Assembly: GCF_954871325.1 (NCBI RefSeq)
Contig: NC_088775.1
Span: 17,213,561-17,277,560 of the forward strand
Reading direction: 5' to 3'
DNA: 64,000 nucleotides
Source: Gordionus sp. m RMFG-2023
Lineage: Eukaryota; Nematomorpha; Gordioida; Chordodea; Parachordodidae
Made by a program: the position numbers and the translations under genes. Each line of letters begins with the position of its first letter. Position 1 is the first letter of the stretch. This document shows positions 35,401-46,539 of the stretch, in pieces. Below the pieces are notes generated by a model. That model ran no database searches and was not told the origin of the DNA. It saw only the letters and a program-made list of their open reading frames with translations.

Positions 35401-38400
35401 GAATTCACCATATTATATATAAAATAATTTAGAATGGAATTAAAACTTTATCCTGATTTTTATTTATTTATTTTTAAATTAGCCGACTAATTAATTATAT
35501 CACGCATAATATACTATTTAAAAAATTTTTTTTTAAAAAAAAAGAATGTAATATTTATTAGAATTAGGGCGCGTTAATTTCCTTCAATAAGAAACCGACC
35601 GGGATAGTTGTTTTACGTTTTTAGAACGACAAAAAATTTTGATGTTAAAAAATAAAATAATTTAATTATTTTCCATCTTTTATCCCAGTTTGATGGGTTT
35701 TTTCATGAAAGAACCAAGCGTTGCTCTGTTATATATATATCTCTGATATATATATGACATTTTAGGTCTAGTGCGCTTAATATCACGTATCACTTAAATA
35801 TTTTAACATTGGATTAGAATTTTGAATGTTTTAAACGCAACGTCAAATAAGTATATTCGGGCAGCTTCTAACAGAGACAAACCTCGTATGACCGCAAGAG
35901 AAGAAACGTCTTATCTGGCTCATTTTTCCTTTTTTAAAAAAAATTAAAAAAAATTTTGTGGGTAATATAAAATAAAATGGGAGCAGAAAAGAAAGGAAGA
36001 AAGTAATTACGTATTTATCTCTACCCTTCCTATTGTTTTTGATTAATCGGATTCTACCCTAGTTGACGAATTTTATTATTCGAATCAAATCGATCTAAAT
36101 AAACCGTGTCGTTTAGATCGATATTGCTAATTAACAAAACGGAACTCCTCATCCCTTAAACATACAAAATATGACTCGAGGAAAGTTTATTTTTTATAAG
36201 ATTATAATAATAATAAAAATGCAATTATTTTTTGGTTAAAAATTATTTTGAATGAACCATCCCTAAGGGCTTTAGTGTATAATTTATCTTTAAATTTTAA
36301 TTTAAATCTTGGATAGCTCTAACTAAATATAATATTTTACTATTTAGTTTATTCGGAGTTCAAGATCTTTTGAAAGTTATTTTTTTAAATATATCTTATT
36401 ATTTAAAAATAATATTATTATGTCGCTTTTTCACTTCTAGTTTTCAAAAAATGAATTTATTTCCATTGGTACTATATTTTTTTATATGTTACTGGCCGGC
36501 AATATTGTATAATTTTCTCAGATTTTTTAAAAATTATTTTTTAAAAAGTGCCCAAATAAATGATTTAAAATTGGAAAATATAACAAAAAATTTTTTTGAG
36601 CACGTTTTTTAATGAATCTATTGCCGAGAATGTATTACATTATATGTAAATTATCTATCTTACATTTTAAAACAATTTAGTCAAGTTATTTTAATTTATA
36701 TATATATATATACTATCGCCGGGGTGGCCTAATGGGTTAGATGTATGCTTAAAAACAAGGACGCAGGTTCAATCCTGGTAGGAGCATAAAAACTTTTAAG
36801 TTTTTCTTCGATGACTGATGTGTAAAGACATATGGTAAGATGAATTTCGGAGCTTAGAGATGACACCCCGGTCACCGACAGGCCTGGACAGCCGGGTGCT
36901 AAGGATACCTGTCCAATAAACAAAATGAAGGAAACAAATGAAAATATGAATATGAAAGCTAGGGCGTTTCCTCCAAGCGACGCGCAGGGTGTAGACCTCC
37001 ATCCTGTGAAAAGTAAAGTAAAGGTCAAAGCAAAGAAGACAAGATTAGCAAGTTTGAATATTGGGACGCTTAAAGGTAAGACGAGAGAATTGGCATCAAT
37101 GTTGAACAAGAGAAAAGTTGATATAGCGTGCATACAAGAGACGAATTGGAAAGGTCAGAAGACTTTAATGATTGGAGATGGTTATAAATTGTACTATAAT
37201 GGAATTGTTAGCTATAGGAACGATGTCGGCATCATCCCCAGTCAAGATTTAACCTCCTCAGTAGTAGAAGTCAACAGGATCTCTGATAGACTAATGAAGA
37301 TAAAACTCTGCATTGGTCAATCAATACTACACATCCTTTCAGTATATGCTCCTCAAACGGGTTGCAAGGAAGAAGAGAAAGATGACTTTAGATAATGGAA
37401 ATCCCTAAGGATGACCTAGTCATAATTGGTGGTGACTTAAATGCACATATGGGGAAAGCAAGAGATAGCTACAAAAGGCATCATGATGGTTTTGGATAAT
37501 GAGAAAGAAATGATGTAGGAGAGCATGTACTGAAATTTGCGCAAGCCCTCGACCTTGCCTTAACCAACACCTACTATAGTAAAAAAGACAAGACAGTCAT
37601 CTAATAACATATGAAAGTGGTACAAGGAAAACACAGATAGATTACATGTTAATCTCTCGCAGAAGATTAAAAGATGTAATAGTCTGCAAAGTCATCCCAG
37701 GAGAAAATATCGCCGCGCAACACAAGCTACTAGTAATGGATTTACACCTCACAAATAAATCCGCTCAAAACAAGATATAACTGGAACCATGCATCAAATG
37801 GGGTAAATTAAAAACAATGACAGATGCCTTTGCAATCAATGCAAACATTGAAACAATAGATTGCTCACAAGTCAGTGAAAAAATGTAGACAGACCTTTCA
37901 TCCAGATTAATAGACACTGCCAAATCACACTAGACTTGACAAGGGGAGGCAACAAATCATACAAAGAACTATGGTGATGGAATGAAGAGGTACAAACTAC
38001 TATAAAGGAGAAAAAAGCCCTATATAAAATATGGTTCAAATCCAAAAACTCACATGACAAGACAAATTACAAAAAATCCAAGAGAATAGCTACAAAGGCG
38101 GTGGCTGGCCAAATCTATGGCATACGTTGACATGTATGAAGAACTACATACCAAAGAAGGGCAAAATAAAATATACAGATTAGCCAAACAGCGAGAAAAG
38201 AACTCTAGGGATATAAACGGAGCTCCGAAAGTAATCAAAAATAAAGATGGGAAATTGATAATAAAGGAAAAAGAATTAACGAATAAATAATATTTTGAGG
38301 AGCTTTTTAACTTTAATCCCCACATACTACATCTAGACGAACACACTCCCCATGTCAAAACCTTGTACAACCTATAACAGAACAAGAAATAATCACATGC

Positions 38401-41400
38401 TTCAAGCATATGAAAAACAACAAATTAGACGATATTCCAATAGAAAGCCTTAAAGCACTAGGAGATGATGTGTACAATAAAATACTTGGAAATGAAGAGG
38501 TTCCCCAAAATAAAGGGGATCCACACAATTGTCAAAATTACAGGGGCAAACTAATGTCACACTGTCTAAAACTATACGGAAAAATAATAGAAAAAAGATT
38601 AAGAGACATAATCGAAATAGGAGAGACTCAGTTTGGCTTTATGCCTGGAAGATCAACAACTGATGCTATCCACGCAATTAGGCAAATGAGTGAAAAATAC
38701 AGGGAAAAGAACAAAAAGCTACACATGGTCTTTCTCGATCTCCCAAGAAAACTTACTTGGTGAGCGCTACGCCACAAAAAGGTTCCCGAAAAATATATAA
38801 GAATAATGCAGGATATGTATATGGGCCATACAACAATGGTCCGTAGAACAACAGGGACTTCAGCAGGCTTCACAATAGCCTAAGGAGTTCATCAAGGATC
38901 GGCTCTCAGCCCACTTCTCTTCATTACAGTATACCTCAAACAGTCCCGTGGAATATGATATTTGCAGATGATATTGTGATACTTGCCGAGATGATATGAA
39001 AGAAAGATTAGTGAGTTGGATAAATATTCTAGAAAAGCACGGACTAAAAGTAAATTAGGAGGAACAGAGAGTATTGATATAAATGAATGGCAGATATCGG
39101 CAATTGAAAGCTGCAAATATTTGGGCTCCACTATACAAACAAACGACACAATAGAAAAAGAGATAAAGAGTAAAATTAATCAAGGGTGGTGTGGAGATCT
39201 TTATCTGGAGTGCCATTTGACAAAAGAATCCCATACAAATTAAAGGGGAAAATTTACGGTTCCATAGTACAACCAACTATTCTATATAGTTCGGAAACAT
39301 GGCCAACCAAAGAATCAGACGAGAGAAGTCTACAAACTATGGAGATGAGAATGCTGAGGATGATTGCTGGGGTAACAAGAAAAGATAAAGTGCGCAGTAC
39401 AAGATTACTAAGTAGTTTAAAGGTAGTGCCCATTAAGACTAAGTTAATGGTAAACAGACTTAGGTGGTATGGACACACAATGAGAAGGCCTATGAACTAC
39501 ATAGGAAATAAGGTTGAGAGTTTGGAAGTGATGGGCAAACGTAACAAAACTTCAATGGGGCCATAAAGTTAGAACCAATATAAAGAAGTATAAATTAGAT
39601 AAAAGAGATTGTATGAATAACATAAAGTGGAGAGAAATGTTGAAGGAGCTTACCACCAGAAAAGGTGAAAGCTAAAGAAAAAAAAATATATATACTAAAA
39701 TTACAGGGAATAAATGAAAAATTAATCATACAATATGTACCTTTTATATTACCCCACCCCCTTTTATCGCATTCCTAACTTTATTTAGCTATCAGCGGCT
39801 TTTCTAACTTTTTTTTTAACTAGGGGTAATAAACCTATTCAAAAGTAATCGATTTTATTTGAATACGAATAGGGATATATTCAATTCTTATATAATAAGT
39901 AATTCGAATGATACTAATATTTGACAAATTATTCGGAATAATGATGTTTTTTTAAATTTTGTCATTCTCTATTGATAACCTCTCCGTGACAGGTAGTGCG
40001 ATTAACAAAGTATAATAATCTCGCCTGTCTTACAAAGAAGAATAAGAAAACTCTCACTTAAAAATCAGCTTGACATTAATTAAATTAATATGTATCATAA
40101 TTTCGTTATATTAATGCACTATCCGATTCGTTTAATGCACTATTCGTATTCGTTCTTGAATAGGCCAAAAATATTTATCTGATCAAGGATAAAAAAAACT
40201 TACGAGAGTTTTTAAGCCATAACCTATATAAATTTTTTTTAAATAATGAGTACTTATTGGCTTTGCTTATTCATAATAAAATACGTAATTAAATTTTTTT
40301 AACACCGAATGTCCTTCTAGGTTTTTTTATACTTTTAAGATTTATAATCTATTTTCTTTTGTCAAAATCGTAGTTATAAAGTTTCTCTTTTTTTATTTTC
40401 AATAGCGAAATAATTATCGTATACAAAAAAAGTCTTATATTTTTAAGTGAAATTATAACTATAAGAGAGAGAACTTATATAAAATAATGTGAATGTAGTA
40501 AATATTATGTTTATAGTAGATAATAAGTATCATGGAAACCTTTATATAATCGGAAATGTTTATTATCGAGCAATTTTATAGTTCTACAAATTTTTGAAAA
40601 AATTTTTCGGTCCACCCCTAGTAATTTTTTTTATCAAGGGAAAGAAACAAAAATATACCAAATTCTAAGATTTAAAAAGATGCGCCCGAATTGTAGAAAT
40701 ATTTTGCAAAAGTTATCCGGCCCGCGAACCGGGCTGCCGCTCCAACTGATGGTTCGAATATTCAAAGTAAAATATCTCAAAAGTAAAAAACCCAAGAATG
40801 TTCAAATTTCATGTGCCAGAAACATTTTTTTTGTCAGAATTGAGCGATCGATACCTCTTGTAATATTTATTATATTATATCATTAGAGCTGTTCCGATCT
40901 GCAAATTTTTCGTTGATCATCTGATCGGCTAGACCGATACCACCTATAGTTGGGCGCGTAATGGGGGGGCAAGTAACATCTGAATTTTTTTTACTTGGAC
41001 CGGGCCGGGCAAAAAAATTATCGATGAATTCTAATATTTGATAGTAATAATACTTATAGTATAGTTTAATTTAACCACTCCCCATTATTATAAATAGTTA
41101 TTTATTTTGGTGTTTAACTACATATAGGGCTTTTATTTAAAGAATCCTGATCGGTAAACTTTAGTAAAAAATGAAAACTAGCGGGGCCGAGTACAAATAT
41201 GGCTTGGGTAAAAGTTAAATTCCAAAAGGGTTAGGCCTAAATATTTTGCCATTTGTAGACCTCTATCGTCCACTCAGGCTGGTACTAAAAAAATTTGTCC
41301 TATATTCACGCCCGATACTCATTTTCCCTCATCGCCCACTCACGAAATACAAAATTTTAATCACGCCCGATATATCCAATGACTATTTTAAAATTTAGAA

Positions 41401-44363
41401 TCAATTTTTTCTTACCTTTTCAAAGCATGATTATCAATATTTTTTACCTTTGAATTTATATTCATAAATTATAATTCTACACAAATAGCAAAAATAATAT
41501 TTAAAGAATCTTACATATTTTTGCGGTAAAGAATTCACTACTTACGTCATATTTATAAATCAAAATGTTCAAACAATAATTTTGAAAAATTCTAAAGAGT
41601 TTAATTTTTTTTTGTAAAATTCGATTTGTAAAAGGCTTCTAGTTTGAAGAAAAAATTTTTTGAAAATAGTCTCTTAAAATAGTTTCTGTGAGGAAAATGT
41701 TATAAAATTATAATTGGTTTTCATTGATATTACTTTTTAAAATTTTACGTGATTCGCGCAAAATGTCTATTCACCCCTTATCACACCCGGTTTTTGGCAA
41801 GGCCCGTCACGTTAAAATTTTAAATTCCTTGGCGTGACTTAATGGGGCACGGAGATTCTCGTGGTTCACGTCCACTAATACCACCTTATAATATTATAAT
41901 CAATGATCCAGTTTATAATGGCGTTTGTCTATATTTTTCATCCAACTAGAACCGCATAAGTCAGTCTGAACCTCAGCTCGAATCTATAAATTAAAAATAA
42001 ATAAAACTATGAATATTTATGGGATTAGGGGCCAAGCAATTTATTTAAATAAAAAAATGGTGTTTTTATTTTTCGATTAGAATTTTCCTACCCCAGATAT
42101 AGTTCTAAAATAAATTACATTTCCGGTAAAATCAGATTTTTTAAAAATTAAAAAAAACCTGCTCAAAAAATGATTAAATAAAAGTAATATCACAGTAACT
42201 GAATATTGACACTAACTTATACACTACAGTAAAATAGATTAATTTTATGCAACATGATGGATTTATGTTTTATTAAGTTAAAAAAAATTCTTCTAACAAT
42301 ATTTTATTTCATTTTATCCAATTATACATAAAAATTGTAGATATCGATTTTTTTAAAAAATTATTTTAAAAAACGACTACTATATTAACATTGATAAATT
42401 TTATACATGCATCTCATAAAAAAAATGTCAGGGAGAATTTTAATTTTAAAGAAACCTATCTTTTTTGTGAATGCAAAGAGATTGTTGTATAAAATTTTGA
42501 CCCTTTATCAGTTATTTTGCCCAGGCAATGTTATATTGTTGTTCTATTCTAAATATGGAACCAAACGAGAACTTGGAACCGAACCGGGGTAAATCTATGA
42601 ACCAAAACCTGGATCCCTTTTTAAAAATTTATTAAACCGTACTCAAGTTCCAGGAACCTGTTCCAAAAACGGTCCTGACAAAAGATCTGAAACCTTCTGA
42701 ACCGGGTCATATTTACGAACCGAAAGTATAATCTTATTTTTTAAAATTTTAGGAATCGAAGCCAGCCATTTTTTTTATCACACCCGTACCCGGAAGCCAT
42801 GTTAGTTCATGGTTCTATTCATTCCGGATAGGCAAGATAGTTATATTATCTATTTTTTCCTTGTGATATAAAAATTTATCCTTCCTTACCACCTAAATTA
42901 ATATTATATTTCTTCTTTTTTTTAAAAAAAATAGCATATTCCTGGAATACCCAAGATTTTAATCGGCAATAGACTCCACTTGGAATACAAAAGAGAGGTG
43001 AGCCAGGAGACTGCCGAACTATACGCCTCGAAGCATAACATGGAATTTTTTGAGATCAGTCCGCTGTGTAATTTTAACGTGACTGAGTCGATAATGGAGC
43101 TTATGGTTTTGGCTCTGCATAGGATAGGGATGGATAAAATTTGGACCAATAAAACCGGTTTTTTTAAATTTATAATTTTACAAAGTCCAGGTGGCCCTTG
43201 ACTTATCTTCATAAAAAACTCTTTGATTAAGGTTAATTTTTATCTGAATATTTATAAATGTTGGGCAATGATAGCTTATCTATTTTTAAAGAGAAATTAA
43301 ATTCAGTTTTAAAAAAATGCGCTGATAAATTTACCTATATTTAGCCATAGAAGTAGTTTTTTTTAGTTTATGGCAATAGTTTTTTCTTCTTATTTTTTTT
43401 ATAATTATGGCAATTCAGATTATATCTTCTGGCTATTCATTTATCGTCTCAAATTATATTTTAATTCATTATATTCCTGACATTTTATAACAATTTTTTA
43501 TTGTTTTTTTTAAACCGAATTTCACCACTTTTAATGTGGCTCACAAATGCATTATCTATTTTTTTGATATATTAGTGAAATCACTACAGGAGTTATGTTT
43601 CATATCCCTGATGGTTAGCGTCAAATTTTTTCAGATAAACCGTCTTTGCTTGCCTTCAAACCTGAAATCCCAGCTCAAAACATATTACATGACGAACCAC
43701 AAAAAGAAAAATGAGTTGCGAAACCTGCCTTCTTCCCTTAAACCCCTTAATCATCACTCCGATCATCACAATTCTTCTAACCATTCATCGACTCCCGGTA
43801 AAAACTATCATCCCTTCAATCCCAAGAGCTTGAGTCATTCATTTAAACGCACCACCAATCTTTGGCTGGGATCTTCTTCGTACAAATTGCCTCGCTTCCT
43901 TCTCACCCCCTTTTTAGCGATGTCAAGGGGCAAAGATTCCGATCAAAAAAATGACAAAAAAAAGTGCGTAAAATCGCTAATTCCAAACGGTAAGGTTAAT
44001 AACGATACCCTTAAAAAAGTTTCGTTACTCAACCCACTATCCGCCTGGCTCTCATCAACAACCGATAGAAAAGTGGGAGTCAAAAGTTGCCAAAGCCTCA
44101 GTATCAATAACACCGATTCAATCGATAACGCGAATTCTAAGGCAACCTTCGATAAAGAACGAGATGCTATGTCCGAGGAAGGAATTAATCATTATTTAAG
44201 AGCCAAATTTGGGAAGCATAATGATAAATCATTCTCTAACGGCACTCGAAAATTTTCCAATTTTTTTGGTAAGACCGCCCATTCCTCGACTGTATCTTGT
44301 TTCCCTTTCACTACCAAAAAAACAGCCTCTCGTTTATTAAAAGATGGGCAATTTAGAGTTTAA
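29463..44363 (+). CDS. Rab40: Rab40-type small GTPase with SOCS box (six coding exons)
   Basis: Rab40 proteins are substrate receptors that link a Rab-like GTPase fold to Elongin B/C-Cullin5 ubiquitin ligases. Exons, each consistent in phase with GT-AG borders: 29463-29598, 29641-29701, 29743-29803, 29844-29921, 42935-43157, 43576-44363; 448 residues. Seen: P-loop GDSDVGKS (23-30); WDTSGQGRF (66-74) with the catalytic Gln; YDITNKWSFKGIDRWLKEID (92-111); IGNRLHLEYKREV in place of the usual NKxD, as in Rab40; SPLCNFN; then SLQELC (189-194), an Elongin-binding box, and RLCLPSNLKSQLKTY, like the Cul5-box LPLP segment. Residues about 228-448 form a Ser/Asn/Lys-rich tail with no family match known to me. 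The protein ends DGQFRV without a C-terminal Cys, so I see no prenylation site, whereas vertebrate Rab40 proteins have one. Introns 1-3 are 42, 41 and 40 nt, intron 4 is 13,013 nt and intron 5 is 418 nt. No coding lesion is seen, and the gene looks functional. Confidence 0.9.
29990..30165. repeat. Hairpin repeat family, copy 2 (partial)
   Basis: Contains 'attgcctaagcctcaaaatt' and 'catctatgagcaaaatcatt', matching copy 1 at 110-290, with a shortened left arm. The right side retains 'ggataactgagttaga'. Confidence 0.55.
30313..30510. repeat. Hairpin repeat family, copy 3
   Basis: A nearly complete foldback. The left arm, 'aggattgttaaaaagccaga', pairs with the right arm, 'ggactttttaacaaccct'. 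The inner arms 'ataatatataagcct' and 'aggcttacataatatt' pair as well. The loop holds 'tttgctcataaatggcaaa', the family's core phrase. Confidence 0.65.
33553..35440. mobile_element. Foldback element with arms of about 550-600 bp
   Basis: The left arm (about 33553-34070) and right arm (about 34790-35440) are reverse complements. Shared words include 'gaattccatatcaaatc', 'ccccctcagaatttttt' type runs, 'atccattaaatttaaatat' and 'aaagggcctttc' type runs. The arms meet the centre at G-rich or C-rich runs (gtggggaggggggtaa, and a run of 17 C near 34.81 kb). The middle, about 720 bp, shows no coding frame. A short direct repeat, 'caagagttcaacc', lies at 33531 and 33592. It lies wholly within Rab40 intron 4. 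Confidence 0.7.
36716..36790 (+). promoter_or_regulatory. tRNA-like RNA polymerase III promoter segment at the LINE 5' end
   Basis: 'tggcctaatgggttaga' fits an A box and 'ggttcaatcctg' fits a B box, about 30 bp apart as in a tRNA gene. The flanking bases do not form a proper acceptor stem, so this is a tRNA-derived head rather than a working tRNA gene. It is directly joined to LINE sequence. Confidence 0.6.
36925..39675 (+). pseudogene. RTE LINE endonuclease and reverse transcriptase, broken
   Basis: The N-terminal apurinic-type endonuclease shows LASLNIGTLKGK, DIACIQETNWKG, YAPQTGC, GGDLNAHMGK and IDYMLISRRRL (37.04-37.69 kb). It resembles the proteins often mislabelled craniofacial development protein 2-like. 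The reverse transcriptase shows NYRGKLMSHCLKLYGK, TQFGFMPGRSTTDAI, GVHQGSALSPLLF and IFADDIVILA (38.54-39.0 kb), the FADD being catalytic. The C-terminal part shows CKYLGSTIQ, SETWPTKESDER, AGVTRKDKVRS and LRWYGHTMRR, and ends KGES at 39675. Several internal stops and frame changes occur, for example near 37.39, 37.50, 37.60, 38.76 and 39.24 kb, so this copy is inactive. Confidence 0.88.
39825..40170. mobile_element. MITE candidate with CCTATTCAA termini
   Basis: The left border, 'aacctattcaaaag', and the right border, 'gttcttgaataggcc', are inverted. Both continue into 'gaatac' or 'gtattcg' words, and further 'attcgaat' and 'attcgta' words fill the interior. Many hAT-type MITEs have such TATTCGAAT-rich ends. 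The target duplication could not be fixed. Confidence 0.4.
42115..42220. repeat. Half copy of the CCGGTAAAATCAGATTTT repeat
   Basis: Contains 'acatttccggtaaaatcaga', then 'gctcaaaaaatgatt' and 'tattgacactaac'. It matches the right arm of the foldback element at 44656-45030. Related fragments lie near 36.49-36.60 and 54.83-54.85 kb. The stretch 42.53-42.80 kb just downstream is rich in 'ggaacc' and 'aaccgg' words like those at the window's end. Confidence 0.5.
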
Positions 44364-44420
44364 TACTTTTTTCCAACTTAGCAAAACTGACCGCGATATA
44401 ATAATATTTCAATAGCAAAC

Positions 44421-44426
44421 AATAAA
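44421..44426 (+). terminator. Poly(A) signal of Rab40
   Basis: A canonical AATAAA lies 58 bp after the Rab40 stop codon and implies a 3' UTR of about 80 nt. No second AATAAA lies between the stop and this site. Confidence 0.6.
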
Positions 44427-44655
44427 TGAATCTTATTTTTTTTATAATTTTCTCCATTTGCAACGCGTAAAAAAATAAGTTTAAATTTTGACAATAGTGT
44501 TAAATTAATAAAATAATAATAATTTAGTATTCATTTAATACCAAAGATTTGTAAATAATTCAATAATATAGCCTTTAAAAAATAATTTTAAGTTATTTAA
44601 TATTAAATTAAGAATAAGACTATATTTTTTTATAAACATGTAAATTATATATATC

Positions 44656-45030
44656 TTAGCATCAATGTGTTTTATCCGGCAATGTGTTATCTTTACAACT
44701 TTAGATCATTTGCGCCCTTTTTTTATATTTAAAAATCGATTTCACTGGAAAAATATTCTATCTTGTTTGGAATACCAATCTTATGAATTGTAGACAATTT
44801 TGCTGTTAACTTTTGAGTCATTTATAATTTATGTAAAAAATATATGAAAAATTCAATATAAATTATATTAAGTTTAAAAGTTCATGGAAAAATTGTCTGA
44901 AATTCATAGGGTAGGTATTCCAAACGTGACGGTATACATTTCCGGTAAAGTCAGATTTTTAAAAACGCGCTCAATAAATGATTTAAATTTGAAAAAATAA
45001 CACATTGCCGGAAAATCACATTGACGCTAA
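44656..45030. mobile_element. Foldback MITE with arms of about 145 bp
   Basis: The left end 'ttagcatcaatgtgtttta' and the right end 'cacattgacgctaa' are inverted. The arms also share 'ccggcaatgtgttat' with 'aataacacattgccgg', 'ggaatacc' with 'ggtattcc', and 'gaattgtagacaatttt' with 'aaaattgtctgaaattc'. No coding frame is present. Single-arm relatives occur at 42115 and probably 36.49 and 54.83 kb, so this is a dispersed family. Confidence 0.7.
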
Positions 45031-46082
45031 CATATAAATAATTAATATTGTACCCATGCCATGCAATATAACATTAAAGGTATTAAATGTATATATCATT
45101 CCAATATAAATATTAATTTTTTTTATCCAATTGAATCTTATTACTTTATTTATATTGCGTTATATTTTACTTAAATATATCGAAATTAATGATGTAATAT
45201 TATGTACATATTTATTATAATATTTATATTTATAAAAAAAATTCATGTAATTATAATTTTTAAAACAAATATTATATGCGTAACCCATCTAGCTATTAAT
45301 AAATTTAAAAATATAAGTATTTTTTGTAAGAGATTATGCTAATGTTAAAATCTTTGAAAAAAAAATTGCAAATATCTTTTGAAAATTTTTTGCCTTTTTT
45401 AAAAAATTTTTGATTTCATCATGAAAAATTTAAATCACAAAAGTTTTGCTTATAAAAGATTTTTTTTACAAAAAAGATTTGGAAAATTTGAGCATTCTCA
45501 AAACAATTCTTCAGATATCAAAATCTTTGAAGATTTTTTATTTTGAAAAGCATTTCACTGATAAAAATCAAATATTATATAAGCATATAAGAAAGGAAAT
45601 TTTAATAAAAATATTTTCGCTTAAGATGAATTAAAAACATTTAAACTTTTCTTATAATATAAAACAAAAAAATTTCCAAACACATAACATGTAATTACTT
45701 ATTAATTAAGCTTTGCTTGATTGTTTAATATAAATTTATTTATACTTATATTTTCCACGAGCAGCTGTTAGATTTGAACGTATTAAAAAAAGGATCAATT
45801 GCATAATATTGCGTTCATTGGTTTAATTAAAAATATATATATACTTAATTTAAACCATGTAAGCTAATTATGTTCTGTTTTTCTTTTTATATTATCAATT
45901 AAAGTTTACTGCAAAATTTATTTAAACTCAAATTAACTAGGGTGTTAGCGATATTAAAATTAGAGAAATTCAAACCTATATTTCCCAGATCGGGGCGCGT
46001 CCCAAAATGCTATTCCCAAAATTGGCTAACTTTTTCGCGTTAATGAAATTTGAATGAAAATATATTGATTTTAATGGTAACT
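45031..46082. other. AT-rich stretch, no gene seen
   Basis: Low-complexity A- and T-runs. The single open frame of about 60 codons (45446-45634) is rich in Lys, Phe and Ile and has no recognisable motif, so I do not call it a gene. Confidence 0.5.
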
Positions 46083-46330
46083 ATCACTTTAATGGCCGGA
46101 TCTAGGTCTTGGGAACTCCCAGAATAATAATGCAAGCTGATAGATTAGTAGCCGGCCAAAATTCTGCCGACAGAATCTTATGGACAAAATATATTCATAG
46201 GTAGGATATTTAGTCCCAGAATCCAAAATATAGTTCATAGATAAAAAGTCAAAATTTTAATGGATTATGAAAGAGCCAGGGAAGATATTATAAACATGTT
46301 TGCAAAATTGGGCAACGTAAAATTAACCTA
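46083..46330 (+). repeat. Dispersed repeat D1, copy 1
   Basis: Shares 'agctgatagattagtagccg', 'aaaatatattcata', 'atttagtcc(c/t)agaatccaaa' and 'caacgtaaaattaacct' with 60830-61160, and a more diverged version with 59110-59420. No coding frame, terminal repeats or tRNA-like head were found. Type unknown. Confidence 0.65.
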
Positions 46331-46539
46331 ATGAAAGATCAAAAGTTAATTTAACTTACAATAATTTATTTTTATCATCATCGAACGAAATTACATTTAC
46401 GATAATCAATCATTATCATGAATTGTATTTCTCAAACAAAATACAATTTATTTAAAGTTAATAAATTACAGTTCTTTTCACTACAAATTGAATTAGCCAT
46501 GATAACGTAGTGGAGGTTTCGATTTTTTAAGAGTTATAT

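Larger units (their letters stand above)
36716..39685 (+). mobile_element. RTE-type LINE, near full length, with tRNA-like head
   Basis: A non-LTR retrotransposon bounded by a 12-bp target duplication, 'atatatatacta' (36704-36715 and 39686-39697), inside a TA microsatellite. It starts with a tRNA-like segment, then carries a single endonuclease-reverse transcriptase reading frame that ends only about 10 bp before the 3' end. A very short 3' UTR ending in an A-rich run suits the RTE clade. It lies in the same orientation as Rab40 within intron 4. Confidence 0.88.
29922..42934 (+). other. Rab40 intron 4, 13 kb, loaded with repeats
   Basis: Begins GTAAG after the Asn codon of EIDN and ends in TTTTTTTAAAAAAAATAG before HIPGIPKIL. 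The flanking exons join in phase 0 and together match Rab40 (KEID-xx-PG-PKIL-GNRLHL). It holds two hairpin repeats, C-run microsatellites (31136-31150 and 34807-34823), a foldback element, an RTE LINE, a MITE candidate and AT-rich filler (30.5-33.5, 35.4-36.7 and 40.2-42.9 kb) with no gene. It is about 300 times longer than introns 1-3. Confidence 0.85.

Noticed and set aside
36081-36130. Short perfect stem 'tcgatctaaa' / 'tttagatcga'
   Set aside because: A 10-bp stem with a 12-bp loop is expected by chance in 64 kb of AT-rich DNA, and no associated gene was found.
36370-36612. 80-codon frame rich in Phe and Leu upstream of the LINE
   Set aside because: Low-complexity AT composition and partial overlap with a dispersed repeat; no motif.
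36716-36790. A true tRNA gene
   Set aside because: A and B boxes are present but no acceptor stem pairs, and the segment is fused to LINE sequence within one target duplication.
29463-44363. Rab40 as a processed pseudogene
   Set aside because: Introns with GT-AG borders in consistent phase and intact coding across all six exons argue for a live gene.
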